A DNA stretch of 64,000 nt from Cytobacillus solani (lineage in GTDB: Bacteria > Bacillota > Bacilli > Bacillales > Cytobacillaceae): positions 4,430,857-4,494,856 of the forward strand of contig NZ_LJIX01000006.1 in NCBI RefSeq assembly GCF_001420595.1, given 5' to 3'. Numbering within the stretch: position 1 is the first letter of the stretch; the number at the start of each line of letters is the position of its first letter. Made by a program: the position numbers and the translations under genes. Positions 51,857-61,817 of this stretch are shown one piece after another. The notes below the pieces were generated by a model. It was not told the origin of the DNA. It saw only the letters and a program-made list of their open reading frames with translations, and ran no database searches.

Positions 51857-53075
51857 CCTTGATTTCTATGTTATCTAGAATTTCATCTACAATGCTTTTC
51901 CATGAATATTGTTCGATCGCAAGCTTACGACCATTTTCACTCATCGCTTGATATTCATCATCAGATATCGTCATTAACTCTGAAATCGCATTTGCGATTC
52001 CTTCAGGATTCTCTGGAGGAGCAATTTTTCCGCAATTGTATTCTTCAAGAATTGCTGCGCTCTCCCCATCTCCGCAATAAAGTACGGGAACGCCTGAGGA
52101 AATGGCAGGGAAAATCTTCGAAGGTCTTGCTCCTTTGAAAAGCTCAATATTTCTTAAGGAAACGACACTAAAGTCGGCAATTGAAAACATTCTTGGCATT
52201 TCAGAAACGGGAACGGATCCATAAAACGTCACATTTTCCAGCCCTAAGTCTTCTTTCATTTTTACAAGCTTCTCGCGCTCTTGGCCATCACCAACAAAAA
52301 GAAAGTGGACATCTTGCTGCTTGTCCAATAACAAGAGAGCCGCTTCCAATACCGAATCTAATCCCTGTGCATAACCGAGTGCTCCAGCATACATAAATAC
52401 CTTTTTCCCTTGTATGCCAATCTCACTTAACAAGCTCTCATCTTTTGGAATCGGCTTGAATGTCTCCGTATTCACGCCATTCGGAAGTAGGAAAACATCT
52501 GAATCGTCTTTCCCTTTACGGATCATATAATCCTTAATTCCTTCAGTTGCAGTCGCAATTTTCCACGACTTTTTATAAAGAAATTTTTCAAGCCACTCCG
52601 CTAAGCGGATAAACGATTTATTTTTTAAAATCCCTAATTCAACTGCAGATTCTGGCCAAATATCCGCTACGTTGAAGACAAATTTAGCCCGTTTCATTTT
52701 AGCCCCGAGATAACCGGTGATGCCGAGAAAAAGCGGTGGCGAATTACAAATGATCACATCGGTCGGTTTTGCCTTCATGAGCGAATAAAACGCACTGAAT
52801 GTAAAGGAAAAATAAGAAGCAAGCCGCTTCCAGAAGCTTCCTTTCGGAGATGGGTAAATCCATGAACGGTGAACAGGAATCCCATCCCAATCCTCATACA
52901 TATAGAATTTTCCTTTATACTCCTCTGGAATAATTCCATGAGGATGATGAGGAAATGCTGTTAATACTTCCACCTGATGACCTCTGCTAATTAGCTCTTT
53001 ACTTACTTCGTATACTCGAATTTGAGGGGCACCTGTTTCAGGGGGAAAATGCTGGCATAGATAAATCACTCTCAT
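51834..53075 (-). CDS. GT4 glycosyltransferase (WbuB-like)
   Basis: 413 aa. N-domain IYLCQHFPPETGAPQIRVYE, DVIICNSPPLFLGITGYLGA, FNVADIWPES; C-domain FLPNGVNTETF, KKVFMYAGALGYAQGLD, PSKIFPAISSGVPVLYCGDG. This plan is typical of WbuB/WbpY-type transferases (fucosamine and other amino sugars). Start at 53075 behind GGAGATGGG; the ATG at 53099 is less likely. Last gene of the polysaccharide operon in reading direction. Confidence 0.85.
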   Translation of the reverse strand: MRVIYLCQHFPPETGAPQIRVYEVSKELISRGHQVEVLTAFPHHPHGIIPEEYKGKFYMYEDWDGIPVHRSWIYPSPKGSFWKRLASYFSFTFSAFYSLMKAKPTDVIICNSPPLFLGITGYLGAKMKRAKFVFNVADIWPESAVELGILKNKSFIRLAEWLEKFLYKKSWKIATATEGIKDYMIRKGKDDSDVFLLPNGVNTETFKPIPKDESLLSEIGIQGKKVFMYAGALGYAQGLDSVLEAALLLLDKQQDVHFLFVGDGQEREKLVKMKEDLGLENVTFYGSVPVSEMPRMFSIADFSVVSLRNIELFKGARPSKIFPAISSGVPVLYCGDGESAAILEEYNCGKIAPPENPEGIANAISELMTISDDEYQAMSENGRKLAIEQYSWKSIVDEILDNIEIKEKKKANS

Positions 53076-53088
53076 TTTCCCATCTCCA

Positions 53089-53952
53089 TTACTTAACATG
53101 AATTTGTTTAATATAAGCTTCTAGCTTATCTTTAAGATCCGGACGCTTCAATGCGAAATCGATGGACGCTTGTAAAAATCCAAACTTATCTCCGACATCA
53201 TAGCGGTTGCCCTGGATGATATAAGAATAAATCGATTCCTGTCCAAGCAATCGATCAATTGCATCTGTGAGCTGAATTTCACCTTTTTTATCAGGCTGTA
53301 CCTGTTCAAGCAAATCAAAAATCGCTGGCGATAAAATGTATCGTCCAACAATCGCCTGTGTGGATGGCGCTTCTTCAATAGCAGGCTTTTCAACTAAACT
53401 TTCCACCTTGAAAAGATCCCCTGTATTTTCTGAGTAATTCACAATTCCATACTTATTCACTTCTGAACGAGGAACCTCATTACAACCAAGAATGCTTGAA
53501 TGAACCTCATTATATTGATCAATCATTTGCTTTAACGCAGGAACCTCACTATCGACAATGTCATCGCCAAGCAATACAGCAAAAGGTTCATTGCCAATAA
53601 ATTTCTTCGCACATAGGACCGCATGGCCTAAGCCTAGTGGCTCCTTTTGTCTTACATAATGAATATCAACGAGGTTAGAAATATTCTCAACGATCTCGAG
53701 CATCTCATGCTTACCTGTTCTCTCAAGAAGCAATTCTAGCTCAACGGATTTATCAAAATGATCCTCAATTGCTCGTTTACTTCGTCCTGTTACAATAATG
53801 ATATCTTCGATTCCCGACTCAACCGCTTCTTCAATAATGTATTGAATCGTTGGCTTATCTACGATCGGAAGCATTTCCTTTGGCTGTGCCTTTGTCGCAG
53901 GCAAAAACCTTGTCCCTAAGCCTGCTGCAGGAATAACTGCCTTTTTAATCAT
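53089..53952 (-). CDS. galU: UTP-glucose-1-phosphate uridylyltransferase
   Basis: 287 aa. AVIPAAGLGTRFLPATKAQP, KEMLPIVDKPTIQYIIEEAV, FAVLLGDDIVDSE, LVEKPAIEEAPSTQAIVGRY. Makes UDP-glucose for wall polymers and glycolipids (GtaB in B. subtilis). Its ATG overlaps the stop of the upstream GT4 gene by 4 bp, so they are coupled. Confidence 0.96.
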   Translation of the reverse strand: MIKKAVIPAAGLGTRFLPATKAQPKEMLPIVDKPTIQYIIEEAVESGIEDIIIVTGRSKRAIEDHFDKSVELELLLERTGKHEMLEIVENISNLVDIHYVRQKEPLGLGHAVLCAKKFIGNEPFAVLLGDDIVDSEVPALKQMIDQYNEVHSSILGCNEVPRSEVNKYGIVNYSENTGDLFKVESLVEKPAIEEAPSTQAIVGRYILSPAIFDLLEQVQPDKKGEIQLTDAIDRLLGQESIYSYIIQGNRYDVGDKFGFLQASIDFALKRPDLKDKLEAYIKQIHVK

Positions 53953-55031
53953 GATTTCATCCCCTTTTTCAAGGTTTGGTCATAAAGCTCAAGCATGCCA
54001 TTCGCGTTATCAACCCAGTTATAATTTGCCTTTACATGGTCAATGCCCGCAAGACCCATCGCTTGGCTTTTTTCTTTATCTTCTACTAAAGATAGAATCG
54101 CTTTCGCTAATTCTTCCGGATTTTCTTTTGGCACTACATACCCTGTCTTGCCCTCGAGAACAACCTCAGGCAGGCCGCCGACATTAGAAACAACGACAGG
54201 AACACCGCATGCCATCGATTCTACTGCAGCAACCCCAAAGCTTTCACTGTCCTCTGTAGAAGGAACCCCGAACACATCCATTTTATTTATGTATTCAGGT
54301 ACTTTGTCATTTGGTACTCTGCCCGTAAAAGTAGTGACATGATCAATTTTCAGCTCTTTTGTTAATTGTTCATATTCACTTCGTTGCGGCCCATCTCCGA
54401 CAATTAGCAGCTGGGCATTTTTCTTGCTGGCGTAAATCGTGGCAAACGCTTTAATTAAATCCCCAATGCCATATTTATCTGATAACGCCTTAACCGTACC
54501 TATCGTAATTTGATCGTCTGATCTCAACCCGGGTATTGGCTTGAATTTATTCAGATCCACACCGAATGGAGTGACAAAAACCTTTTTATCTGTATACTTA
54601 TTTGTTTCTTTAGCCATGATATGACTTGTAGAACAAACAACATCAGTCTTCGATAATGTGTAATCAACAATTTTTCGATTCACACTGCCTTGCTGAGGAA
54701 ATTGGAAAATATCTCTTCCCCAAACAGAAACATAATAAGGCTTGTAATTTGCCAATGCGCCAATAAATCCATAGCTTGACACATAGTGAGCGTGCAGAAT
54801 ATCAGGTTTGAATTGTTTTAAGATTTTTTTCAGTGCGAAAACGCTTGAAATATAAGATAGCTTCCCTGGTAAAAGCTTAGGAAGAGTAATCGTATCTACT
54901 TCTTTCGCATTTTCCGCAGAATAATGATCGAAAAACGTTACAACCTTCACATCGATCCCCTTATCTTTATAAAACAAGGCCCACTTATGTGTGTGTATCG
55001 ATTTACTTGGAGCCAAAATTAAAACTTTCAT
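53949..55031 (-). CDS. GT4 glycosyltransferase
   Basis: 360 aa, GT-B fold. LILAPSKSIHTHKWALFYKD, DILHAHYVSSYGFIGALANY, VWGRDIF, TPFGVDLNKFKPI, then the donor-site EX7E (ESFGVAAVESMACGVPVVVS). Cytoplasmic, likely adds one sugar to the lipid-linked repeat unit. Acceptor and sugar are not predictable. Confidence 0.88.
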   Translation of the reverse strand: MKVLILAPSKSIHTHKWALFYKDKGIDVKVVTFFDHYSAENAKEVDTITLPKLLPGKLSYISSVFALKKILKQFKPDILHAHYVSSYGFIGALANYKPYYVSVWGRDIFQFPQQGSVNRKIVDYTLSKTDVVCSTSHIMAKETNKYTDKKVFVTPFGVDLNKFKPIPGLRSDDQITIGTVKALSDKYGIGDLIKAFATIYASKKNAQLLIVGDGPQRSEYEQLTKELKIDHVTTFTGRVPNDKVPEYINKMDVFGVPSTEDSESFGVAAVESMACGVPVVVSNVGGLPEVVLEGKTGYVVPKENPEELAKAILSLVEDKEKSQAMGLAGIDHVKANYNWVDNANGMLELYDQTLKKGMKS

Positions 55032-55112
55032 ATGTCCTCCTCAGAAAGTCGTTCATTAAAATGTACACCCTACAAAGACAAAACACCTCGTTTTGTCCAC
55101 AAGTCGTGCAAA

Positions 55113-56219
55113 TTATTTGATTAGGGTGCTCTTTATTTTTTCCACTCTTGCAAGCCATGAATGCTTTTGCAAGAACGTTTTTTGAATATTTTCTCGATAA
55201 TGCTCAGCATCTTTTGCCATATTTTCGATTGCCTTTGCCATAGCTGTGGAGTTGTCTTCACAAATAATGCCATAGTCATCTGTCTCTATTATTTCTTGTT
55301 GGGCCTGACAATATGTGGCGATGACTGGAAGCTCATTAGAAAGGTATTCAACAAGCTTGACCGGGACGGAGAAATCATTATACGTACTGCGATATCTCGG
55401 AATAAAGGCAAAGTCCATTTCACGATAAAGAGCATTTAATGCTTCTCCGCTCACATGCTTTACCGCTACATTCATTTCCTGCAAACGTGCCTTCTTTTCC
55501 TCAGGCAATCCCTTATACTCGTCCTCACGGCAAACAACCGTTAATTCACAAATAGAGCCTTCTTTATTTGCTAGTTGAAGTGCATCTAGCAAGAGAAACA
55601 ATCCGTAATCTTCATTATTAATCCCGCCGACATATAGCCCTTGAGCCTTTTCGTTCACTCGTTCATTTCGAACGATTTGGCTCTCTTTTCCGCCTGGAGG
55701 GAGGGAGACTTTCTCCCTGTTAATATCCACAAACTTCCCCATTGCATCGCTAGGCAAGAAAATAACGTCACAATATTTATTATAGAAATTCTCTTCCATT
55801 CGGTAGATGGTCTTCATAATCGCTTTCTTCGCACCCTTTAATGGATAAAGCTCATCAAACTTCCAATACACATCACGGTAAAAAACACCGACAGGCACAT
55901 GGCGCTGTTTTAAAAATTTCATGACCTTCGTATCAATAAAAGGCTTCTTCGGAATATGTCCTTTATCGGTCAGCCAAAAAGGAATCGTTTGGTTCTCCAT
56001 ATAGCAGAACCAAAGATCATCCAGCTTCCCTTCTGCCTTCCATTGCTCAAATAAGGACTCCCTTTCAGCTGAGTTCCCTGACAGCAAGAGAATATTTACA
56101 CCTTCCCGGCTTCCCCATTGCTGAAAGGCCTTATGAATTTCCTTCGGGCGAAGCTTTGAACCGCTATTCGCATTCTCGGCTACCTCAAATGGATAGTATA
56201 GTAAAACTGATTTCATCAT
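55113..56219 (-). CDS. GT-B glycosyltransferase
   Basis: 368 aa. N-domain LLYYPFEVAENANSGSKLRP, C-domain AQGLYVGGINNEDYGLFLLL, FIPRYRSTYNDFSVPVKLVE, YLSNELPVIATY. GT4-like but divergent; the usual EX7E is reduced (PVKLVEYLSNELPV). AAGGAG ribosome site. The double ATG makes the start uncertain by one codon. Confidence 0.78.
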   Translation of the reverse strand: MMKSVLLYYPFEVAENANSGSKLRPKEIHKAFQQWGSREGVNILLLSGNSAERESLFEQWKAEGKLDDLWFCYMENQTIPFWLTDKGHIPKKPFIDTKVMKFLKQRHVPVGVFYRDVYWKFDELYPLKGAKKAIMKTIYRMEENFYNKYCDVIFLPSDAMGKFVDINREKVSLPPGGKESQIVRNERVNEKAQGLYVGGINNEDYGLFLLLDALQLANKEGSICELTVVCREDEYKGLPEEKKARLQEMNVAVKHVSGEALNALYREMDFAFIPRYRSTYNDFSVPVKLVEYLSNELPVIATYCQAQQEIIETDDYGIICEDNSTAMAKAIENMAKDAEHYRENIQKTFLQKHSWLARVEKIKSTLIK

Positions 56220-56228
56220 TTTTTCTCC

Positions 56229-57608
56229 TTATAGCTCGTTTCTCGCTTTCTTCTTGAAAAAGAAGGAAAACAAATCCAAACGAATTCTTATAAACAATAG
56301 AATTCCAGCGAATAAGCAAGTGATAAATATCCAAATTGGATTGAAGAGAAAATCAGCAAATCCACCTACTAATGTCCGAGGAATGTTAATGGAAAAGTAA
56401 ATAAACAAGCATAAAAACACCGGGTTTTTCGGAAGCCTGATAAAAATAATATACAGCAGCTGGATAAGTACGCCGACATAAATCGTCCCGAATAAAATCC
56501 CTAAATAGCCGAAATTAGCATACGCCTCCGCAATGAAAAGCGTATTCAGCACACCGCCTGTCCCGTCTTCAATCCGGTTAGGAAACGCGTTTGCCATGAC
56601 TAGTCTAGCCGAACGCACCTGTTCGATATCGAACCAGCCGATTAAAATGGATGGGAGACTGCTGCCATTTAAAAATGGGATCGACTCCCCAAAAATATTT
56701 AAATGCAGGAAGGTAGGTGCAATTTGAGCTAAAATAATTCTTCCAATTGGTCCAGATGAGTAGGACAGGAAGGAACTTAAATCATTTACTCCTTGAATAA
56801 ACACGTACATCAAAATGATTAATACAGCTCCACTAATGATATACTTATTAATTTTCCTGCGGTTAAGCACGAGCTTCCCAACATATAGCTGTACAAAAAT
56901 AAACATAATGATGTAAAAAATAATCGGTGATTTTGATAGATCATACACACTGATTAAGACCGCACAGGCGAAAAGAGGCAGGAATAATAATCCCCATTTC
57001 AATTGTCTTGTCTTTACAGTATATACATAAGCGATTAAGGACAGCAAAGGGGTCAATGCAATCGCAAAAATATTTCTTATTAATACTTTGCCGTGAAAAT
57101 TCCTTGCTGCATCAATTCGAAGTTGGCCCAGATCAGATAAGTTCCCTTTTAACAGCTCCAAAATAGGAACCTGACTTGTCTTCAATAGCGTATAAGCAAC
57201 CGCAAGCATACTAATGAGCGAGAGACCGAGAAAGATAAGGTAGAACTCATTTTTCTCCGTAAACGTATTCTCCACTGGCTTTTTCAAGTAATGATTAAAT
57301 TCCTTCTTTGCATCAAAGCCTGCAAGCTTGCTGACGATGAACATCGAAAGCGGCAGCATAATCATGACGAAAGAAACGGCTCCAAAACCGATATACCGAT
57401 AAACTTCATGGTCGAGTTTATTAATCATGTAATAATGGTCGATATCAAGAGCAATTAATAAGCTGCCAATATAACAGGAAACAAACAAGGAATAATAAAA
57501 GATTAAAGAATTAAGATTTGGCTTAAACAGTGACAAGCTCCCAGATACTTTTTTAAATAGGATGACTGAAATCGTTAGAACAGCCAGCCAAATAATAATA
57601 GCTAACAT
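56229..57608 (-). CDS. Wzy-type oligosaccharide repeat-unit polymerase
   Basis: 459 aa, about eleven to twelve membrane helices (e.g. LAIIIWLAVLTISVILF, YSLFVSCYIGSLLIAL) and a large loop near the middle. Low sequence signal but typical length and context between flippase and transferases; the polymerase call rests on this. Basic C-terminus FFKKKARNEL. Confidence 0.72.
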   Translation of the reverse strand: MLAIIIWLAVLTISVILFKKVSGSLSLFKPNLNSLIFYYSLFVSCYIGSLLIALDIDHYYMINKLDHEVYRYIGFGAVSFVMIMLPLSMFIVSKLAGFDAKKEFNHYLKKPVENTFTEKNEFYLIFLGLSLISMLAVAYTLLKTSQVPILELLKGNLSDLGQLRIDAARNFHGKVLIRNIFAIALTPLLSLIAYVYTVKTRQLKWGLLFLPLFACAVLISVYDLSKSPIIFYIIMFIFVQLYVGKLVLNRRKINKYIISGAVLIILMYVFIQGVNDLSSFLSYSSGPIGRIILAQIAPTFLHLNIFGESIPFLNGSSLPSILIGWFDIEQVRSARLVMANAFPNRIEDGTGGVLNTLFIAEAYANFGYLGILFGTIYVGVLIQLLYIIFIRLPKNPVFLCLFIYFSINIPRTLVGGFADFLFNPIWIFITCLFAGILLFIRIRLDLFSFFFKKKARNEL

Positions 57609-57618
57609 TCGTCAGCAC

Positions 57619-58677
57619 CTACTTTTTGCTGATTAAATCAACAATTTTTTCAGAGGCTTGTCCATCACCAAATACTTCTTTATATTCTGGGTTAACCTCT
57701 TTTTGCACAGCAGCTAAGATTTTCTCCGTATCTGTTCCAGTTAAGATATTCGCGTCTCCACTAAGCGTTTCAACCCATTCTGTTTGCTCACGGATCGTTA
57801 CGCACGGAACCTTCATGAAATAAGCCTCTTTTTGTACGCCGCCAGAGTCTGTCACGATTTTCTTTGCATTCGCCTCAAGCGTCAGCATGTCTAGGTAACC
57901 AACAGGATCAATTACTTTTAAATTAGGGACATCGCCTAAGTTTAAGCCGTAATCAGCCAATTTATGCTTCGTTCTCGGGTGAATCGGCCATACCTTTACT
58001 TCTTCAATTTTTGAAAAAGCATCTAAGATGTTTTTCATATTCTCGATATCATCTGTATTTTCCGCTCTGTGAATCGTAATTAAGTGGTAATTTTTTGCCG
58101 TTAACCCAGCTTCCGCTAGGATATTCGACTTTTCCTTTGCCAGCTCACGATTATAAAGCACGGCATCATACATCACATCCCCAATATTAAATACATTGTG
58201 AGTAATGTTTTCAGTTGTTAAGTTTTCAATTGCCGTGTCTGTCGGGCAAAATAAATATTCTGATACATGGTCTGTCATAATACGATTAATTTCTTCCGGC
58301 ATTTTTTTATTAAAGCTTCTAAGACCTGCTTCAATATGAATGACAGGAACATGCAATTTAGCAGCCACCAATGCGCCTGCCAATGTTGAATTTGTATCAC
58401 CATAGACCATTAAATAATCAGGCTGTTCATTTAGAACAATCTCTTCAATTTTCGCAAGCATTTCACCTGTTTGCTTCCCATGGTTGCCTGATCCAACACC
58501 TAGATGATAATCAGGCTTCGGAATATGCAGCTCTTCGAAGAAAATATCAGACATATTAGCATCATAGTGCTGGCCTGTGTGGATGATCTTTTCCTCCATA
58601 TGCTTTCGTAATACCCTTGATACTGGAGCAGCTTTAATAAATTGCGGTCTTGCGCCTAGAATCGTTAATATTTTCAT
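57619..58677 (-). CDS. wecB: UDP-N-acetylglucosamine 2-epimerase (non-hydrolysing)
   Basis: 352 aa. ILGARPQFIKAAPVSRVLRK, HTGQHYDANMSDIFFEELHI, VIHIEAGLRSFNKKMPEEIN, TVHRAEN-like ITIHRAENTDD, DSGGVQKEAYFMKVPCVTIR. Converts UDP-GlcNAc to UDP-ManNAc. With the dehydrogenase at 62668 it can make UDP-ManNAcA. Called MnaA in B. subtilis. ATG overlaps the upstream stop by 4 bp. Confidence 0.95.
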   Translation of the reverse strand: MKILTILGARPQFIKAAPVSRVLRKHMEEKIIHTGQHYDANMSDIFFEELHIPKPDYHLGVGSGNHGKQTGEMLAKIEEIVLNEQPDYLMVYGDTNSTLAGALVAAKLHVPVIHIEAGLRSFNKKMPEEINRIMTDHVSEYLFCPTDTAIENLTTENITHNVFNIGDVMYDAVLYNRELAKEKSNILAEAGLTAKNYHLITIHRAENTDDIENMKNILDAFSKIEEVKVWPIHPRTKHKLADYGLNLGDVPNLKVIDPVGYLDMLTLEANAKKIVTDSGGVQKEAYFMKVPCVTIREQTEWVETLSGDANILTGTDTEKILAAVQKEVNPEYKEVFGDGQASEKIVDLISKK

Positions 58678-60266
58678 TTCAATTCACCTTTCAAGCTTTG
58701 AATATAGTCTTTTGCTAAAAATGAGTTAATATTATACGGCTGCGAATATTTCAAGCGATCATATTTAAAGGACAAAGCCCTGAGGTATTCAGGATAGCTT
58801 TTATAAATGCCGTACCATTCCATCGGCTCTGTATAATACTTTTGATAAAGCTTTTTCTTGTTATAGATCTTTTTCGCTGTTTTGTAAAAGACACCATACT
58901 TTTGTTTTAAAGACGTTTCCTTGCCTGCTGGCTTTTCTGGCTTTGGAAAATAATCTGGGTACATTTGATGAAGAGTGTAATCGTATAAGTATTTCTTGAA
59001 ACGAAGGTCGACAGGAACGGTTTTGAAAAATTCCATTAACCGATCATCCCATAATGGAATCTCCCAGCCCTTTTCATAAAACTCATACACTCTGACAGAG
59101 TTAATAATAAACTTTGCCTGTCTTTCTTTCCAATCCCAGTATTCAAATAGAGCACTCGCCTGCTCATTTGTTTGGAATGGCAAGTCTCCAAATGACCGTT
59201 TGATTTCTGCTAGTACATCCCCAGCAGATTCATGCAGCCCCTTTTCCATTTCCCAAAGCTTATGATGCTTATTAAGGGTAAATTGAACGACGTCATCTGC
59301 CGAAAACGCACGATCCTCCGTGATTTCATAAGCTAAATGGCTTCCTGCAACGAAATCACCTGAGTGGCCTGGAATGAACACATAATCTCGATCCTGCTTG
59401 CTAACGATTTTTCTTACGGCTGGCCAATCCTGAAGGTGAGCCATCGAAGAACCATTCACAGCAAAATCCACATACTGCCTCCACTCAGCTGAATGATACC
59501 AGCTATGCCAATCATCCTTCTTGTATTCAACAAAGTCCCATTTTAGCCCGAGGCGATCAGCAATATCTTTACTAACAAGCGCCTCTTTATTTTCCCTTTT
59601 TCCGTATGTAAAGGAAGCGATATCTTCCAGCCCATACTCCTTTAGCAATAAGGCGATAATTCTTGAATCATAGCCGCCGCTAAGAGGCAGAATCGGAACT
59701 TTATTCTTTAAACGGACAATGAGGTCTTCGAACACTTGATGAAAAACATTTTTTAGTTCTGAACTAAATTGCTCTAAGTCCTTCTCAACAGGCTGATGGT
59801 AAAATTGGTAATACTCTTTGCTTCTAATCTTCCCATCTTCTTGGATCTGAATGTATGAACCAGCTTCAACTTGATGAACTCCATCATAAAGTGTCTTTTC
59901 ATTTGCGGTAAAACCAGTTAATAAAAATTCCTTCACGGCTGTTTGATTGAATACCTGGTCCGGTTTTTGACTAATTTTATCTGTTACAATCCAGTCTGAG
60001 CCATCTTTATAATAAAAAAGTGGTATGCTCCGCTTCCGATCAACAATCGCCGTCACTTCACTCTGACCAGCTTGTATGAAGACAAATTCACCTTGTATTT
60101 CATTTAGCTCACTTAGGAAGAACCCCTCTTCATCAAGAATATTGTGAAGATCCTCGGCTTGATAACACTTCCCTTTGTAAAGAAGATAGCCGCCAAAATA
60201 TACTTGGCCAAATGGGAAGGTTAATTCTTTTATAAGAGTACTGTTTTGAATAATTACTTTCAGCAA
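58674..60266 (-). CDS. Asparagine-synthase-like amidotransferase without glutaminase Cys
   Basis: 530 aa from TTG 60266 (AGGTGAT just upstream; the GTG three codons earlier is inside that site). The C-domain has the ATP-pyrophosphatase loop SGGYDSRIIALLLKEYG and RQAKFIINSVRVYEFYEKGW, EIPLWDDRLMEFF. The N-domain keeps the Ntn-like fold (GEFVFIQAGQSEVTAIVDRK, VEAGSYIQI) but does not begin with Met-Cys, so it cannot hydrolyse glutamine in the usual way. In O-antigen clusters such proteins (WbpS type) amidate uronic acids. Here it may amidate ManNAcA; inference. Confidence 0.83.
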   Translation of the reverse strand: MLKVIIQNSTLIKELTFPFGQVYFGGYLLYKGKCYQAEDLHNILDEEGFFLSELNEIQGEFVFIQAGQSEVTAIVDRKRSIPLFYYKDGSDWIVTDKISQKPDQVFNQTAVKEFLLTGFTANEKTLYDGVHQVEAGSYIQIQEDGKIRSKEYYQFYHQPVEKDLEQFSSELKNVFHQVFEDLIVRLKNKVPILPLSGGYDSRIIALLLKEYGLEDIASFTYGKRENKEALVSKDIADRLGLKWDFVEYKKDDWHSWYHSAEWRQYVDFAVNGSSMAHLQDWPAVRKIVSKQDRDYVFIPGHSGDFVAGSHLAYEITEDRAFSADDVVQFTLNKHHKLWEMEKGLHESAGDVLAEIKRSFGDLPFQTNEQASALFEYWDWKERQAKFIINSVRVYEFYEKGWEIPLWDDRLMEFFKTVPVDLRFKKYLYDYTLHQMYPDYFPKPEKPAGKETSLKQKYGVFYKTAKKIYNKKKLYQKYYTEPMEWYGIYKSYPEYLRALSFKYDRLKYSQPYNINSFLAKDYIQSLKGELK

Positions 60267-60318
60267 ATAAATCACCTATTTTTTCGTTAGGTTATGTCAT
60301 TTAAATATATGGAATTGC

Positions 60319-60376
60319 CTGTGGGGTACGCGTATCTATTCGTTCATTGAATCATTTTCGGACACGTATCCCACAG
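60319..60376 (-). other. Hairpin between flippase and amidotransferase genes
   Basis: CTGTGGGGTACGCGT (60319-60333) and ACACGTATCCCACAG (60362-60376) form a 15-bp imperfect stem (about two mismatches or wobbles) with a 28-nt loop. No T-run follows directly, so it may be an attenuation or processing site inside the operon and not a simple terminator. Confidence 0.4.
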
Positions 60377-60388
60377 ACCTTCCTATTT

Positions 60389-61816
60389 TCAATTTGCAGC
60401 AGATTTTTTCCGCAATAGATCTTTATCAATCCGTGAAAGCAGAACAACGACCACATACCCGATCCAAGCAAATACAATATTCCAATCCGAAATACTGCTC
60501 TCCTGAATATAAACGATTGCCATCACTGCTACCAGTGAGAACATAAATAAAAAGGTCATTTTGCCAAATGACACCGGAACATGATAAAGTTTTTGGCTTT
60601 TAAAGAAAATATACGTAATCGCGATCAGATAAGAAATCAAATAAGCTGCGACGCTTCCCCAGATCGAAAAGGATGGTATCAACGCCACATTCAAAATAAC
60701 ATTGACAACTGCTGCGATTCCGAATGCATACGAAATAATCTTTGTTTGTTTCGAGAAAAAGATACCGACTGAAATAATCATATAGAAAAAATTCAAGAAG
60801 GTAACAGCAGATAAGACCGCAACATATTGATAAGCTTCATGATAGTTGGTATTTAACATTTGGATGATCCAAGGCATTAATGTAGCGACTGCTAAAACAC
60901 CGATTGTCCCTAGTAACAGAATACCATAATACAACTTTGCAAATAAAACAGGGCTATCATTTCTATCCTTAAGCGACATGGAGAACGGTCTCCAAGCCAT
61001 TTGTACCCCACTGGTGAGGAGTGTTATTAAAGATGCAAACTTAACCGCTGCCCCGTAAATACCAACTTCGTGAAACGAGGTAAACCTTTCTAGCAGAAAA
61101 GAGTTTGCATTAACAATAACCCAAAAGGCCAGAGAAGCCGGAACTAGTGGTGCAGCGTAAACAAGAATTTCTTTCAAAAGTTTTTTATTAAATGTAAATT
61201 TAATAAATTTGATTAACGGCTTAATCAATAAAAGAGCAACGATAGCCACACTTATTAGCCTTCCATACAAAATGCCATCGATTGTTGGGCTAACATAGGC
61301 TAAAAATCCATAAGAGAATAATGCAATTAGAAGCATCTTTAAAATCGTAAAAGTTACAACCTTTTTCGTGAAAAAGTCATAACGAAGAACTGTTAAAATT
61401 AGGGCAATTACTGTATCTAAAGCCAAAACCCCAATTGCAATGTAGAACAAATAATATAGGGCAGCATCTTTTAATAGAAGCTGTGCCAGCCACTCTCCAC
61501 CGACTAGAAATACGATTGCAATTATTAAAACTATCAGCATTCTAAAGGTCATGACCGAGCGGACATAATCCAGCCTTTTCTTCTTATCCTCTGTATCAAA
61601 GTAATAAAAGGCAAGTGCGGAATCTGTTCCGAAAATAACAACGAAGGTCAGCATGGACGTGACTCGATCTAAATAATCCAAAACCCCGTATTGTGCAGGA
61701 TCTGGCAGAAAGGATGTATATATCGGAAGCATAATAAAGGCTATTAGCTTCGTTCCTACGTTCATAAATGCGTAAAGGAGCGAATCCGCTCCTAAACGCT
61801 TAATTTGGGCGAACAC
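60389..61816 (-). CDS. Wzx-type polysaccharide flippase
   Basis: 475 aa, MATE/MVF-like with about 12-14 membrane helices. FAQIKRLGADSLLYAFMNVG, KLIAFIMLPIYTSFLPDPAQ, YGVLDYLDRVTSMLTF, GVQMAWRPFSMSLKDRNDSP. Transfers the lipid-linked repeat unit across the membrane for polymerisation. GTG start, 1 bp after the acyltransferase stop; the ribosome site is weak, so translation may be coupled. Confidence 0.9.
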   Translation of the reverse strand: MFAQIKRLGADSLLYAFMNVGTKLIAFIMLPIYTSFLPDPAQYGVLDYLDRVTSMLTFVVIFGTDSALAFYYFDTEDKKKRLDYVRSVMTFRMLIVLIIAIVFLVGGEWLAQLLLKDAALYYLFYIAIGVLALDTVIALILTVLRYDFFTKKVVTFTILKMLLIALFSYGFLAYVSPTIDGILYGRLISVAIVALLLIKPLIKFIKFTFNKKLLKEILVYAAPLVPASLAFWVIVNANSFLLERFTSFHEVGIYGAAVKFASLITLLTSGVQMAWRPFSMSLKDRNDSPVLFAKLYYGILLLGTIGVLAVATLMPWIIQMLNTNYHEAYQYVAVLSAVTFLNFFYMIISVGIFFSKQTKIISYAFGIAAVVNVILNVALIPSFSIWGSVAAYLISYLIAITYIFFKSQKLYHVPVSFGKMTFLFMFSLVAVMAIVYIQESSISDWNIVFAWIGYVVVVLLSRIDKDLLRKKSAAN

Positions 61817-61817
61817 C

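Noticed and set aside
51258-51878. Long cysteine/leucine-rich ORFs over array B
   Set aside because: Same cause: three overlapping frames of one 52-bp repeat, no signal for translation, and a terminator precedes them.
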